A DNA stretch of 64,000 nt from Bacillus sp. S3 (GCF_005154805.1 NZ_CP039727.1:5372473-5436472); one strand, 5' to 3'; positions 41,064 through 51,054 are shown, counted from the first letter of the stretch. Made by a program: numbers and translations. Notes: generated from the sequence alone by a model not told the origin.

Positions 41064-43033
41064 TCCTTTTTCACTCCTTCTAAATATTCATCAATCGCCA
41101 GCTTTAATTGTATCTCTGTTTCTTCAATCGACAGGCCGGACAGCTGTGTTGCTGCATTTGTTAAATGGCCGCCGCCTTTTAAGCTTTCCATAATGACTTG
41201 TACATTGACGTTCCCAAGCGATCTTGCACTAATCCCAATCACGCCTTCGCTGCGTTTAGCAATCACAAAAGAGGCGAGTACCCCATCCATTGTCAACAGA
41301 GTATCGGCTGCTTGAGCAATAATCACTTGATCATGGAGCTCCTGTTCCGTTCCTTTTGCAATCGCAATTCCATCATGATAAAAAGAGACTGATTCAATGA
41401 GCTTGGACCTCTTTATATATGTATCAACATCTTCTTTTAAAAACTTCTGAACGAGAACCGTATCAGCACCATGAGCACGGAGGTAGGAGGCGGCATCAAA
41501 TGTCCGTGAGCCCGTCCTTAGTGTAAAGCTTTTCGTATCTACAATGATTCCGGCTAAGAGGGCTGTTGCCTCAATCATCTCAATCTTACCGCGTTTCGGC
41601 TGATATTCCAAAAATTCCGTTACCAATTCCGCGGTAGACGAGGCATACGGTTCCATATACACAAGCAATGGATTGTCTATAAAATCTTCGCCGCGGCGAT
41701 GGTGGTCAATCACGACCACATGATCAATTTTGTTTAATAACCGTTCTTCAATGACCATGGATGGCTTATGAGTATCAACAACAACAAGCAGTGTTTTTTC
41801 CGTCGCAATTTCTAATGCTTGTTCAGGACCGATAAAACGGGAAAATAATTGTTCCTGTTGACGAAGTTCACCCATCAGCCGTTTCACAGCATTATCTATT
41901 TCCTGCATATTGACGACGATATAGGCTTCCTTTTGGTTCATTTGGGCAACTTTATAAATGCCAATACTTGAACCAATTGCATCCATATCAGGGTTTTTAT
42001 GTCCCATGATGATGACCTTATCACTGGCGATGATTAAATCCCGTAATGCATGGGAGATCACGCGGGCTCGGACCCGTGTCCGTTTTTCAACCGGATTTGT
42101 TTTGCCGCCAAAGAATTTCACTTTCCCATTCGGCAGTTTAATCGCCACTTGGTCGCCGCCTCTGCCTAAAGCTAAATCCAGACTTGATTGGGCTAAGACC
42201 CCTAATTCCGGCAATGAGGTCACACCTGTGCCAACCCCAATACTCAAGGTAAAAGAAACATTCTGCTTCGAAGTCATTTCCCGGATCTCATCCAGAATTG
42301 CAAACTTCTCTTTTTCAAGAATATGGAGAATTCGTTCGCTAAAAACAGCAATAAATCGTTCCGATGAAACTCTTTTTAAGAAGATGCCATTGTCTGTTGC
42401 CCACTTATTCAGAATAGAAGTGACCAAATTATTGATACTGCCGCGCATCTGATCATCCATCCCCTGGGTCAGATCATCATAATTGTCCAAAAGGATGGTC
42501 GCAATGACCGTTCTGTCATCCTGATACCTTTTCTCAATTTCCTTTTGCTCGGTTACATCGAAAAAGTACAATAGACGCTCTTCTCGTTTATGAATCACGC
42601 GAAATTTCCGCTGATGAAGGGTAATAATTTCTGTCTCTACTTCCTGTTTAATCAACGGTATCAGCGTATCTGCAATATCATACAGCGACTTGCCAACCAA
42701 TGTATCCTCATCAAAATAGGATGACAGGAAAGGATTGGTCCATTCAATAAAATATTCTTCATTGATGAGCATGATCCCAATTGGCATCTCCATCAGTGCT
42801 TCTTCGCCGACTTTTTTCACCCGGTACGAAAGCGTTGAGATATATTCTTCCAATTCCGTCCGTTCCCGATGATCGATGACAAACATAAAGTAGAGGGGGA
42901 TAATCATTAATAGCAGTCCGGCAACACTTAAGATCCAATTATATAATAACAGGACAATGAGCAGGATTACGGTTACGCCAATTAGCCCATAAAAAGGGTA
43001 ACGAATTGACCGCTTTTCAAAAAATGCAGGCAA
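41060..43033 (-). CDS. gdpP: cyclic-di-AMP phosphodiesterase GdpP (YybT)
   Basis: 657 aa when started at TTG 43033, which has AAGGAG nine bases upstream and gives the family's usual '[13 protein letters not shown]' start. The frame open to 43093 overlaps yybS. There are two membrane helices (about 14-52), a degenerate PAS domain (heme-binding in relatives), a degenerate GGDEF domain, and a DHH/DHHA1 phosphodiesterase. DHH motifs include '[16 protein letters not shown]', '[10 protein letters not shown]' and '[12 protein letters not shown]'. It hydrolyses c-di-AMP to pApA, lowering the second messenger that governs potassium balance and wall integrity. Confidence 0.96.
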   Translation of the reverse strand: MPAFFEKRSIRYPFYGLIGVTVILLIVLLLYNWILSVAGLLLMIIPLYFMFVIDHRERTELEEYISTLSYRVKKVGEEALMEMPIGIMLINEEYFIEWTNPFLSSYFDEDTLVGKSLYDIADTLIPLIKQEVETEIITLHQRKFRVIHKREERLLYFFDVTEQKEIEKRYQDDRTVIATILLDNYDDLTQGMDDQMRGSINNLVTSILNKWATDNGIFLKRVSSERFIAVFSERILHILEKEKFAILDEIREMTSKQNVSFTLSIGVGTGVTSLPELGVLAQSSLDLALGRGGDQVAIKLPNGKVKFFGGKTNPVEKRTRVRARVISHALRDLIIASDKVIIMGHKNPDMDAIGSSIGIYKVAQMNQKEAYIVVNMQEIDNAVKRLMGELRQQEQLFSRFIGPEQALEIATEKTLLVVVDTHKPSMVIEERLLNKIDHVVVIDHHRRGEDFIDNPLLVYMEPYASSTAELVTEFLEYQPKRGKIEMIEATALLAGIIVDTKSFTLRTGSRTFDAASYLRAHGADTVLVQKFLKEDVDTYIKRSKLIESVSFYHDGIAIAKGTEQELHDQVIIAQAADTLLTMDGVLASFVIAKRSEGVIGISARSLGNVNVQVIMESLKGGGHLTNAATQLSGLSIEETEIQLKLAIDEYLEGVKKE

Positions 43034-43058
43034 AGTTCTCAGCTCCTTGACGCGAGTC

Positions 43059-44003
43059 TTACTCTTTTTTTTCAAACTGCTTTCTAAAATCAAAGCCTAA
43101 ATCTGTAATACCCAATAACATTATTATATAACGGGCAATTGGAATCGTGAAAGAAAGAATTACAACAAGTACTCCCAATCCCTTCGCAACTGACCTTTGG
43201 TGGAAAATAAAAAACACGAAGGCAAGCCCTTGAAAAATCAGGAAAAATTCTAATATGTAGCGCGCATTGACTAAAACAGAAAATAAATACGTTCCTTCCT
43301 CCGGACGAAGCAGCAGCATCGCCCCTAAAGCAATTAAATAGTACCACAACAGGCTTTTTGGCAGTGAAAGATTGCGGAAGCTTCCCCACGGCTCTACACG
43401 TACCCCAAATCTTTTTACAATCGGAAAACACACCCATTGAATAATAAAAGAAATGATAACAGCTCCCAAAATTAAAATGCTCGGAGCATAGATTTCAATT
43501 ACTTTAATGAGATTGGCGTTTTGCTCTTGCAGTCCTTTAATCTGATCCTCTCTCCCCATCGCTTTCAACATCTCTTGCGTGTCGTGCAGCGATTGATTTA
43601 AGGCAGTGTGGATCTCCTGAATGATATCAATTTTCATAAAAGCAACGATCACCGCATAATTGATGACCATGCCAGCCATAAGAATCAGTGAACTGGCAAT
43701 TAAAATTGCCGTCCTGCTCTTATTCTTCTGCAGCATATAGCCAATGAACACACCTGGAATCCCGTATAAAAGCATTAACCCCAGACCCGCAATTGATCCG
43801 GCTATAAACGAGATGGCAACCGCAGCGAGAAAGAAGGCGGCAACATTTTTCATGGTATTTTTTGCTGAGAAAATGATAAACGGCACAGGCAGGACTATAT
43901 TTAGAATAGAGCCAATCAGCGGTACATAAATCGTTATTAATAAAAGAACAGTAAATGCAGCGAGAAGGATGGCTCCCTCTGTTAGTTTGCGTACATTTTT
44001 CAC
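43059..44003 (-). CDS. yybS: YybS-family membrane protein (DUF2232)
   Basis: 314 aa with about eight hydrophobic helices, a DUF2232 protein of unknown biochemical role. Its shape (integral membrane, no catalytic motif) recalls ECF-type substrate-binding components, but no transporter ATPase is adjacent. The conserved location, between rpsR and gdpP with 25 bp to the latter, matches B. subtilis yybS. Confidence 0.88.
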   Translation of the reverse strand: MKNVRKLTEGAILLAAFTVLLLITIYVPLIGSILNIVLPVPFIIFSAKNTMKNVAAFFLAAVAISFIAGSIAGLGLMLLYGIPGVFIGYMLQKNKSRTAILIASSLILMAGMVINYAVIVAFMKIDIIQEIHTALNQSLHDTQEMLKAMGREDQIKGLQEQNANLIKVIEIYAPSILILGAVIISFIIQWVCFPIVKRFGVRVEPWGSFRNLSLPKSLLWYYLIALGAMLLLRPEEGTYLFSVLVNARYILEFFLIFQGLAFVFFIFHQRSVAKGLGVLVVILSFTIPIARYIIMLLGITDLGFDFRKQFEKKE

Positions 44004-44067
44004 TTCAACACCCCTAAATATCTTAAGCCTATCATCCTATTTTAGCAGATATGGACTTTGATTCAAA

Positions 44068-44142
44068 TAAGAAAAGCGGAGGAGCCCTGGTCAGCGGCGT
44101 ATGGCCTAGAGCGCTGGAGCTGGACATTTCTCAATGTCGAAA
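44068..44142. repeat. dispersed repeat, family A (short copy)
   Basis: Begins 'AAAAGCGGAGGAGCCCTGG', contains 'TCAGCGGCGTATGGCCT', and ends 'AGCTGGACATTTCTCAA', as at 5721-5893 but without the middle 95 bp. It lies between yybS and rpsR. Confidence 0.75.
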
Positions 44143-44162
44143 TTTATGAATTCTTATATAAC

Positions 44163-44200
44163 AAAAAAGGCAGCGAGGACTGCGCCTCTACTGCCTTTTT
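44163..44200 (-). terminator. terminator after rpsR
   Basis: AAAAGGCAG / CTGCCTTTT stem on the minus strand with a T tail, 7 bp after the stop. Confidence 0.85.
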
Positions 44201-44206
44201 GCTTTA

Positions 44207-44446
44207 TTATTCACCTGCAACAAATGGTAGTAATGCCATTTGACGTGCACGTTTGATTGCAACTGTTAGTTTACGTTGATATTTAGCGCTTGTACCAGTT
44301 ACACGACGTGGTAAAATCTTTCCACGCTCAGAGATGAATTTTTTTAGTAAATCCACATCTTTATAATCGATGCGAGTGATACCATTTGCTGTGAAATAGC
44401 ACACTTTCCGGCGTTTTGCGCGACCGCCTTTACGTCCTCCTGCCAT
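44207..44446 (-). CDS. rpsR: 30S ribosomal protein S18
   Basis: 79 aa, full length. The basic N-terminus '[16 protein letters not shown]' is followed by '[35 protein letters not shown]' and the C-terminal '[13 protein letters not shown]'. It binds S6 on the platform of the 30S subunit. Last gene of rpsF-ssb-rpsR; a terminator follows. Confidence 0.97.
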   Translation of the reverse strand: MAGGRKGGRAKRRKVCYFTANGITRIDYKDVDLLKKFISERGKILPRRVTGTSAKYQRKLTVAIKRARQMALLPFVAGE

Positions 44447-44495
44447 GAAAATTCCCTCCTTTATTATTTTATTTTATAACGTTCGTAGGATTTGT

Positions 44496-45023
44496 TTAGA
44501 ATGGAAGATCGTCATCAGAGATGTCAATTTGTCCATTTCCGGCAAACGGATCTTCATCCATTCGCGTAAACCCTTTATTTTGGTTTTGATTCTGATTTTG
44601 ATTTTGTCGTTGATTCTGATTGCTGCTGCCATATGGATTCCCTTGTGGTTCCATAGGAGGAGCACCGTAATAATCGTTGCCTCTCCCGCCGCCGCCTGAC
44701 GCACTTTTAGGTTCAAGGAATTGAACACTATCAGCTACGACTTCTGTAACATACACACGTTTACCGTCTTGTCCTTCATAGTTGCGGGTTTGAATACGGC
44801 CATCAACACCTGCTAGGCTGCCTTTCTTTAAAAAGTTCGCCACATTCTCAGCTGGTTTACGCCAAACAACACAGTTAATAAAGTCTGCTTCACGTTCACC
44901 TGACTGACTAGAAAACGGACGGTTAACTGCTAAACTAAAAGTAGCTACAGCGACCCCATTTGGTGTATAACGCAAATCAGGATCTTTTGTTAAACGGCCA
45001 ACAAGCACGACACGATTCATCAT
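44496..45023 (-). CDS. ssb: single-stranded DNA-binding protein
   Basis: 175 aa from ATG at 45023. The frame runs to a TTG at 45032, but the AAAGGAG site favours the ATG, and relatives begin M(L/M)NRVVLVG. An OB-fold (about 1-107) is followed by a Gly/Gln/Asn-rich flexible linker and the acidic tip 'DISDDDLPF' that recruits partner proteins. It coats ssDNA at replication forks. It lies between rpsF and rpsR, the standard arrangement. Confidence 0.97.
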   Translation of the reverse strand: MMNRVVLVGRLTKDPDLRYTPNGVAVATFSLAVNRPFSSQSGEREADFINCVVWRKPAENVANFLKKGSLAGVDGRIQTRNYEGQDGKRVYVTEVVADSVQFLEPKSASGGGGRGNDYYGAPPMEPQGNPYGSSNQNQRQNQNQNQNQNKGFTRMDEDPFAGNGQIDISDDDLPF

Positions 45024-45049
45024 CAGAATCAACTCCTTTTTTCAGAATA

Positions 45050-45065
45050 TGTTTCACGTGAAACA
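45050..45065. promoter_or_regulatory. parS site between rpsF and ssb
   Basis: TGTTTCACGTGAAACA, perfect parS palindrome, in the rpsF-ssb intergenic gap. Confidence 0.93.
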
Positions 45066-45093
45066 TTTTTTACCAAAAATATTTATGTTAATC

Positions 45094-45381
45094 TTATGCT
45101 TCTTCTTTAATTACGATATGGCGAATGATGTCTTCGCTGATCTTTGCAAGACGAGAAAATTCTTGTACTGCATCAGCTGAAGATGTTGTTTTAGCGATTT
45201 GGTAGTATCCGTCGCGGAAATCGTTGATTTCGTATGCTAAACGGCGCTTACCCCAATCCTTTGTTTCAGCAGTTTCCGCACCATTATCAAGAAGAATTGT
45301 GTTGAAACGCTCAACAAGAGCCTTCTTCGCTTCATCTTCAATATTTGGGCGGATGATGTACATGATTTCGTACTTATTCAT
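45094..45381 (-). CDS. rpsF: 30S ribosomal protein S6
   Basis: 95 aa from ATG at 45381 with AAAGGAGGT seven bases upstream; the open frame to 45429 covers the regulatory leader and is not used. Typical '[14 protein letters not shown]' start, central '[18 protein letters not shown]', end '[11 protein letters not shown]'. It pairs with S18. First gene of rpsF-ssb-rpsR, with its own promoter and leader downstream of the group II intron. Confidence 0.97.
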   Translation of the reverse strand: MNKYEIMYIIRPNIEDEAKKALVERFNTILLDNGAETAETKDWGKRRLAYEINDFRDGYYQIAKTTSSADAVQEFSRLAKISEDIIRHIVIKEEA

Positions 45382-45389
45382 CACAGTCA

Positions 45390-45428
45390 CCTCCTTTTGG
45401 TCTAAACGGCCCGAATGGGCAAGGAGCA
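45390..45428 (-). ncRNA. S6:S18-type autoregulatory leader (candidate)
   Basis: On the minus strand GCTCCTT (45421-45427) can pair with the ribosome site AAGGAGG (45390 on), enclosing a small CCC-ATTC-GGG hairpin followed by CCG. This is the layout described for the rpsF leader bound by the S6:S18 complex: CCG beside a small hairpin with the ribosome site in the closing stem. Identification is by eye. Confidence 0.55.
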
Positions 45429-45452
45429 ATTATTCATTACTCACAAGTTGAA

Positions 45453-45481
45453 AGTATAGCACAAGTATAATAAAAATGCAA
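45453..45481 (-). promoter_or_regulatory. sigma-A promoter of rpsF-ssb-rpsR
   Basis: TTGCAT (45476-45481), 17-bp spacer, TATACT (45453-45458) with a TGC extension before the -10. It lies between the intron's 3' end and rpsF. Confidence 0.75.
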
Positions 45482-45548
45482 TGTTGTTCACAGGAATGTG
45501 ATTTTTAAGCAAACTTTTCTGTTGATTTCCGCTCTAATCAATATAGCT

Positions 45549-47724
45549 ATAAATAGAGTAGGGTAACCTCTTTCGAGGCTACCCCCTCATCAAACCGTAC
45601 GTGCCCTATTAAGGCATACGGCTTACCAATGTGTTACAGAATCAGTACGTTGCTAATCTTTGTGCATATTTCATTTTACGAACAAGGTCGGGAGTATAAT
45701 ACTCTTGACCTTGTTCTTTTGCTTTAAGAACTCTTTTCTCCTGTTTCTCTTGTTGCTTCTCTTTCATTCGAAGAATGTAGCTTTCTAAGGAAAAACCGTA
45801 TATTTTATGATAATAATACCAATATGAAGGGATGAGACCTATCATCGCAAAGAATTTATTATTCCACTTCGTTTTCATGGCATGACCTTTTCTTTGGCTT
45901 GGATGGGCATGTATCATGGATACTCTTAGTCTTTGCCGAATATAGCCATCTATCGCTTGTAACTCTTTCCCGAATGCTTTAAAGAAACATGAACTTGCAA
46001 ATCCATGTTCTTCATTCGCTTTAATCGCTTTATATATGGTTAGAAAATAGTTAACCTTACCTCGTATTACAGGATTTACTTGGTCAATCCATTTTTCCTT
46101 GCTTAGGGTTAGAGTTTTCCTGGTTTTATCTTTGATTTTCTGTCGAAAATCCTTCCAAGTAGCTTCTTTTGGTTTGGCGATATAGTATGGCTTACCATCC
46201 TTTTTACGTTTTCTCCAGTGTTCAAACGTAAATCCCATAAAGTCGAAGTCATCGTCATCAAAATTTACAATCTTTGTTTTCTCCGATGCAAGCTCCAGAC
46301 CGAGTTCGGCTAATTTATCTTCCGTAATCTCAGCCGCCTTTTTAATATCTTCTTCTGATTTAGCAAATATCAAGAAGTCGTCAGCGAATCTTACAAATCG
46401 AAATTTATGTTCTGCCCAAGTCCAGTCAAGTTCATTTAGATAAACGTTCGCAAGTAGTGGCGAGATGACTCCTCCTTGCGGAGTCCCAGAATCAGTTAAA
46501 TGATATTTTCCTTCTTCCATATATCCCGCCTTTAACCACAGCCATATCATATCTAACACAGTTCCATCTGCAATGTATTTGTTTAAGACTTTTATTAGAT
46601 TTTTGTGTGGAATATTATCGAAAAATCCTTTAATGTCTGCATCGAAGATGTAATTGTAACCTTGTTCGATATTTGCAAGGATTATTTGTAGAACACGCTC
46701 TGGTCCTACATTAGGTCTGTACCCACATGACCATTTGTGGAAAATACCCTTTTCAAATTTCGGCTGAAGAACGTTTACCAAAGCCTGTTGGACAATTCGG
46801 TCTTCTATATTTGGTATGCCTAGAGGTCTCTTTTTGCCATTTTTCTTGGGAATGTAGTGCCTTCTTACTGGGGAAGGTTTGTATTCTTTCTTTCTTAACT
46901 TTTGTAAAAGCGAATCTAAATTTTCTTCTAGACGGTATCTATAACTGTCAATCGTTTCGCCATCAATACCACCAGACCCTTTATTGGCTTCTACTTTTTC
47001 CCAAGCAGCTTTTAGTTTTCTGTCGAAAAGAATTTGTCCGTAAATACTATGCCATTTGAATTTTAACGCTTGATTCATTGCATATTCCGCACCCTTCATT
47101 GTGTACATTCAGCTCGTTTATACCGAAGTATCGTTTTCTGTTAGCATTACACACCTTTAAAGATGTGGAGCCACAAGGTCGTTCCCCTTCCGTTCATGTA
47201 TGGTTTGGTCCATACACTACTTCCGTACTATGAGAACGTCTGACTTCTCCATCCACAGCCATCATTTCAGATTAACCTTATAGATGAATGTCCTTTCGGT
47301 AAGAATGGAGACCTCACGGGGTCATCGTACCTTCCTTTTAAACATACCCAGCACCATCACTTGGTAAGCTGTTTCTGCCCGGCTGATTCATTGAACAGAA
47401 ACCATTACTGTTTGTAGCGGGCTTCCCATTATAATCGCATGGTCGCCAACTTACCCCGCCGCCGTGCTTCACACTTTTGCATTTGGGTCTGCTTATCCGA
47501 CTACGGGTCTCTCGATTGTCCGCATCTCCTTCAGACACCACCTCACGGTGATGCCCTAGATTAGTCTTCACTAGTTGTATCAGCACTCTAATGGAAGGAC
47601 TTCCACCTTCGAGAGAATGAGTCTTCTGGAATTCGGGAGTCGTGTTTACCGAGATAACGTACTCCAACCTTTAACAACTCATTCAGTGCAAGTAATCTGC
47701 ACAAGGTACGACTGCCCGTCGCAC
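45549..47724 (-). mobile_element. group II intron, class C-like, inserted after the ychF terminator
   Basis: The 5' boundary GTGCGACGGGC starts at 47724 on the minus strand, immediately after the T-run of the ychF terminator. At the 3' end, domain V (AGCCGTATGCC - TTAATA - GGGCACGTACGGTT, 45598-45630) and a domain VI-like hairpin (45556-45595, GAAA loop) are visible. The exact 3' end is uncertain, within 45545-45556. The 600 bp from 47109 to 47724 are the ribozyme domain I-III region and contain no gene. Insertion right after a terminator hairpin is the hallmark of bacterial class C (IIC) introns. Confidence 0.85.
45642..47108 (-). CDS. ltrA: group II intron reverse transcriptase/maturase
   Basis: 488 aa. 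The reverse transcriptase domains span about 60-340, with 'PLGIPNIEDRIVQQAL', 'DADIKGFFDNIPH', 'GTPQGGVISPLLANVYL' and the catalytic 'RFADDFLIF' (YADD-type). The maturase (X) domain follows (about 345-430, 'NPVIRGKVNYF'). No HNH endonuclease domain with paired cysteines is present, which fits class C introns that depend on nicked or replicating targets. The protein assists splicing and copies the intron into DNA. The start may be the ATG at 47108, 47099 or 47078. The frame is intact, so the element may be active. Confidence 0.95.
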   Translation of the reverse strand: MYTMKGAEYAMNQALKFKWHSIYGQILFDRKLKAAWEKVEANKGSGGIDGETIDSYRYRLEENLDSLLQKLRKKEYKPSPVRRHYIPKKNGKKRPLGIPNIEDRIVQQALVNVLQPKFEKGIFHKWSCGYRPNVGPERVLQIILANIEQGYNYIFDADIKGFFDNIPHKNLIKVLNKYIADGTVLDMIWLWLKAGYMEEGKYHLTDSGTPQGGVISPLLANVYLNELDWTWAEHKFRFVRFADDFLIFAKSEEDIKKAAEITEDKLAELGLELASEKTKIVNFDDDDFDFMGFTFEHWRKRKKDGKPYYIAKPKEATWKDFRQKIKDKTRKTLTLSKEKWIDQVNPVIRGKVNYFLTIYKAIKANEEHGFASSCFFKAFGKELQAIDGYIRQRLRVSMIHAHPSQRKGHAMKTKWNNKFFAMIGLIPSYWYYYHKIYGFSLESYILRMKEKQQEKQEKRVLKAKEQGQEYYTPDLVRKMKYAQRLATY

Positions 47725-47758
47725 AATCAAAAAGGACCGACAAAATATGCCAGTCCTT
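47725..47758 (-). terminator. terminator of ychF, now the intron's 5' exon
   Basis: AAGGACTG / CGGTCCTT stem on the minus strand followed by TTTTTGATT; the intron begins at the next base. Confidence 0.85.
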
Positions 47759-47763
47759 ATTAA

Positions 47764-48864
47764 TTACACGTTAAAGCGGAAGTGGATGACGTCGCCGTCT
47801 TTTACTTCGTATTCTTTTCCTTCTAAACGAACTTTTCCTGCTTCTTTCGCTGCCGTATGGCTGCCGGCTGCCAGCAGGTCATCATAGGAGACTGTTTCCG
47901 CCCGAATAAAACCGCGTTCGAAATCAGAGTGAATGACTCCCGCACATTGTGGAGCTTTCATTCCTTTTCTAAATGTCCATGCGCGAACTTCCTGTACACC
48001 AGCTGTGAAGTAGGTGGCTAAACCAAGCAGATGATACGCTGCACGGATTAATTGATCAAGACCGGATTCCTCGATGCCAAGTTCTTCTAAGAACATTTGC
48101 TTTTCTTCGCCTTCAAGTTCAGCAATTTCCTCTTCAATTTTTGCACAAATAACGATTACCTCGGCATTATCAGCCTTAGCAAATTCTCGCACCTTTTGCA
48201 CATATTCATTTTCAGATGGATCGGCTACATCGTCTTCACTAACATTCGCTACGTATAAGACTGGCTTGATTGTTAATAGATGCAAACCTTTAACTAATTT
48301 CATTTGCTCGTCGGTAAAATCAACGGTTCGAGCAGGCTTTTCTGCTTCAAAGGCATCACGCAGCATTGCAAGAACTTCAAATTCAGCGGCAGCATCCTTA
48401 TCCTTTTGCTTAGCCAATTTTTCAACGCGGCTAATCCGCTTTTCCACGGATTCCATATCAGCAAGAATTAACTCAAGGTTGATTGTTTCAATATCATCAA
48501 TTGGATCGACTTTCCCGGATACGTGGGTAATGTTTTCATCAGCAAAGCAGCGAACTACTTGGCAAATTGCATCCACTTGGCGGATATGCGAAAGGAACTT
48601 GTTTCCGAGTCCTTCACCTTTACTGGCCCCTTTGACAATCCCGGCAATATCGGTAAATTCAAATGCCGTTGGCACGGTCTTTTTCGGCTGCACCAATTCA
48701 GTTAATTTTTGTAATCTGTGATCAGGAACCTCGACAATGCCGACATTCGGGTCAATCGTACAGAAGGGATAGTTTGCTGATTCCGCTCCTGCCTGTGTTA
48801 TTGCATTAAAAAGAGTAGACTTACCAACGTTCGGCAACCCTACGATACCAGCTGTTAAAGCCAT
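47764..48864 (-). CDS. ychF: redox-regulated ATPase YchF (OLA1 family)
   Basis: 366 aa, Obg-family P-loop protein that prefers ATP. The G domain has 'GLPNVGKSTLFNAIT' (8-22), 'DIAGIVKGASKGEGLG' (68-83) and NxxE in place of NKxD. It also has a coiled-coil arm (about 130-180) and a C-terminal TGS domain with 'KGMKAPQCAGVIHSDFERGFIRAE'. It binds ribosomes and is linked to stress responses. In B. subtilis yyaF lies beside rpsF; here the group II intron separates them. Confidence 0.96.
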   Translation of the reverse strand: MALTAGIVGLPNVGKSTLFNAITQAGAESANYPFCTIDPNVGIVEVPDHRLQKLTELVQPKKTVPTAFEFTDIAGIVKGASKGEGLGNKFLSHIRQVDAICQVVRCFADENITHVSGKVDPIDDIETINLELILADMESVEKRISRVEKLAKQKDKDAAAEFEVLAMLRDAFEAEKPARTVDFTDEQMKLVKGLHLLTIKPVLYVANVSEDDVADPSENEYVQKVREFAKADNAEVIVICAKIEEEIAELEGEEKQMFLEELGIEESGLDQLIRAAYHLLGLATYFTAGVQEVRAWTFRKGMKAPQCAGVIHSDFERGFIRAETVSYDDLLAAGSHTAAKEAGKVRLEGKEYEVKDGDVIHFRFNV

Positions 48865-48966
48865 TCACATTCACTCCTCAAAAGAAATTCTTCTATGTTT
48901 AAACAAAAATAATTAGTCCCATAATCATGAAAAGACAAGTCTTTCACAATTATAGGCATTTATCTG

Positions 48967-48999
48967 CAAAAAGACAACTGCCGCAAAATAGCGGCAGTT
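48967..48999 (-). terminator. terminator of the molybdopterin oxidoreductase gene
   Basis: AACTGCCGC / GCGGCAGTT perfect stem on the minus strand followed by GTCTTTTT; it overlaps the stop codon. Confidence 0.88.
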
Positions 49000-50995
49000 A
49001 GTTTACTTTTTCAATATTTACAAGACAATCATATAATGTACTCCCAAGGCCATTATCGGATTCTCTGCTTGAAGTCAGCTGATTTACAGACCCGCCAAAT
49101 TCACGCCAAATTCCCTCATCGATATTGATCGTGTTCGGATGGGCTTTTGCTAAAATAGAAACCACCCCTTTTATCTCTCCGCGGTCATTCCAAACCTTGA
49201 CGAAATCACCATTTTTCAGTGCAAAATGTTCTGCTATATTTGGTGCAATCTCTACCTTCACTTTCGGTTTTGGAGTCAAAAGGTGATAGTTCTGCGAATG
49301 GTTCGAGCGCATAGGGTGAATCGTTAGGAGATGATAAGGATATTTTTCAGCAAGCTCAGGGTCTTCCCATTTTGATTCATCCGGAACCGCTAATGTTAGC
49401 AGGCCATTCTGACCTTTTTCCCGCGCTGTAAACTGATACTTACCGCTTGGAGTTTGGAAGGTGTGATCCCTCCATGGAATTTTTTCAACTGGAAGTTCCA
49501 ATGTGTGCTCTGCCCTTAATTTTTCAAGGGTAATCCCTCTGTCTCTTAAAGGTGTAAGTGTCATCTCCAGAAACGCTTCTCTTGAAAAAGCAAAATCAGC
49601 ACCAAATCCGAGCCGCTCCGCTAATTGTGTCCAGATCCATAAATCAGGCTGTGCCTCACCAGGGGCCGAGACAAGCTTTGGGCCATAGTTGACATAATGA
49701 TGGTACATAGATGAATAGTAAAGGTCCTCTTCTTCAAAAGCTGTTGTTGTCGGTAAAACATAATCAGCCATCAGCGCAGTATCCGTCATGAATTGTTCAA
49801 CCACAACAAGAGTGGAAACAGAGGAGAAGGCCTGTCTAACCACTTCGCTGTCAGGCACCTGTGTTAAGGGATTGCCGCAGGTCACAACGATCATCTTTAT
49901 TTCCGGATCCGTTGCTTTCCGCACTTCTTCCGCCTGTTTCATGATCGAAAACTGCCTATGATGCTGCCTGCGTTCAGCGAGGGTTAACTCGTCAAATGCA
50001 AAGCTTTGTCCCACCTGGACATTGGCATAATTAGCACCGCCGCCGGTAATCCCAATATTCCCGCTGACGGCCACAAGGGCATCAATCAGGCGAATCGTAT
50101 TTCCGCCATTTGTATAACGCTGCATCCCTAACCCCATAAAGGTAGCTGTCGGTTTATCTGCATAAACATATGCTAAACTTGACATAACCTCACAAGGGAC
50201 TTCTGTCATTTCACTAATTTCCTCTAGGGTGATCGTATCGAGAAGCTGTTCCAAATCCCGAAACCCATAGGTGGATTGCTCAATAAACTCACGGTTCTCG
50301 AGACCTAATCTTAGCATTTCCTTGATAATGCCGGCAGCTAATAATCCATCCATCCCCGGCTTGATTGTTATATATTCATCGGCTAGTTTTGCCGTAGCGT
50401 TGTAAAGTGGATCAATAACATAAATTTTTGCGCCTTTTTTCTTCACTTCAAGCAGTTTTTCAAAAAAATGCATGTTGGTCCTGGCAACATTTCTTCCCCA
50501 GATAATAATGTTTTTACTGTTGTAAATGTCATTAGGTTCATGACTCCAGGCATTGCCGAAATCCCATTTTTGCGCTTCAATTCCTGCGCCCCAACAAAGC
50601 GACCCATAAAGCTCTGTTACCCCGCCATAGCAATTAAAAAAGCGCTGATCAAGATTTTTTAGGATTCCATTATTCGCATAATCATGGCTGTGCAGAACAG
50701 CAGTTGATCCGTATGTTTTTTTAATTTTTTTTAATTCTGCAGCAATCTCATCAAGAGCTTGTTCCCAGGAGATTTGCTGAAATGTTCCGTTTACCTTTTT
50801 TAACGGATGCAATACGCGCTCCCCGGAGTTTGTCCTTGTTTCGAGCATTCGTCCGCGTCCGCAAATTTTCCCCTGTGTGATGGGATGGGAGGGGTCACCT
50901 TCAACCTTTACAACCTGATCCTGATCAATTGTTACATGAAAACCACAGCTATCCCAGCAATTTAACGGACAAGCTGACTTTCGTATTTCTGCCAA
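48998..50995 (-). CDS. molybdopterin oxidoreductase (YyaE-like, formate dehydrogenase/DMSO reductase family)
   Basis: 665 aa from the TTG at 50995 that follows GGTGGAG; an upstream TTG at 51010 is an alternative. The N-terminal [4Fe-4S] motif 'CPLNCWDSC...GKICGRG' has cysteines near residues 9, 13, 17 and 44. The Mo-bisMGD domains contain the 'YGSLCWGAG' metal-ligand loop and 'GGNTIRLIDALVAVSGNIGITGGG'. The C-terminal MGD-binding barrel contains 'IHPMRSNHSQNYH'. There is no Tat signal, so it is cytoplasmic. The substrate is unknown. The gene sits where yyaE does in B. subtilis. Confidence 0.9.
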   Translation of the reverse strand: MAEIRKSACPLNCWDSCGFHVTIDQDQVVKVEGDPSHPITQGKICGRGRMLETRTNSGERVLHPLKKVNGTFQQISWEQALDEIAAELKKIKKTYGSTAVLHSHDYANNGILKNLDQRFFNCYGGVTELYGSLCWGAGIEAQKWDFGNAWSHEPNDIYNSKNIIIWGRNVARTNMHFFEKLLEVKKKGAKIYVIDPLYNATAKLADEYITIKPGMDGLLAAGIIKEMLRLGLENREFIEQSTYGFRDLEQLLDTITLEEISEMTEVPCEVMSSLAYVYADKPTATFMGLGMQRYTNGGNTIRLIDALVAVSGNIGITGGGANYANVQVGQSFAFDELTLAERRQHHRQFSIMKQAEEVRKATDPEIKMIVVTCGNPLTQVPDSEVVRQAFSSVSTLVVVEQFMTDTALMADYVLPTTTAFEEEDLYYSSMYHHYVNYGPKLVSAPGEAQPDLWIWTQLAERLGFGADFAFSREAFLEMTLTPLRDRGITLEKLRAEHTLELPVEKIPWRDHTFQTPSGKYQFTAREKGQNGLLTLAVPDESKWEDPELAEKYPYHLLTIHPMRSNHSQNYHLLTPKPKVKVEIAPNIAEHFALKNGDFVKVWNDRGEIKGVVSILAKAHPNTINIDEGIWREFGGSVNQLTSSRESDNGLGSTLYDCLVNIEKVN

Positions 50996-51054
50996 ATGCT
51001 CCACCCCCAAAACACTCTATTTCTACGTTTGTTATAAGAATAATATAGTTAGAT

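Noticed and set aside
45597..45631. Terminator near the intron 3' end
   Set aside because: The hairpin is domain V of the group II intron, with the right length and conserved AGCCGTATG...CGTACGGTT sequence.
47109..47724. Open frames of 62-109 aa upstream of the intron reverse transcriptase
   Set aside because: They fall in the ribozyme core (domain I-III region) of the group II intron and show no protein features.
48074..48721. 215-aa frame opposite ychF (and similar long antisense frames in gdpP and dnaB)
   Set aside because: Shadow frames of highly conserved genes; Ser/Thr-rich translations typical of antisense reading.
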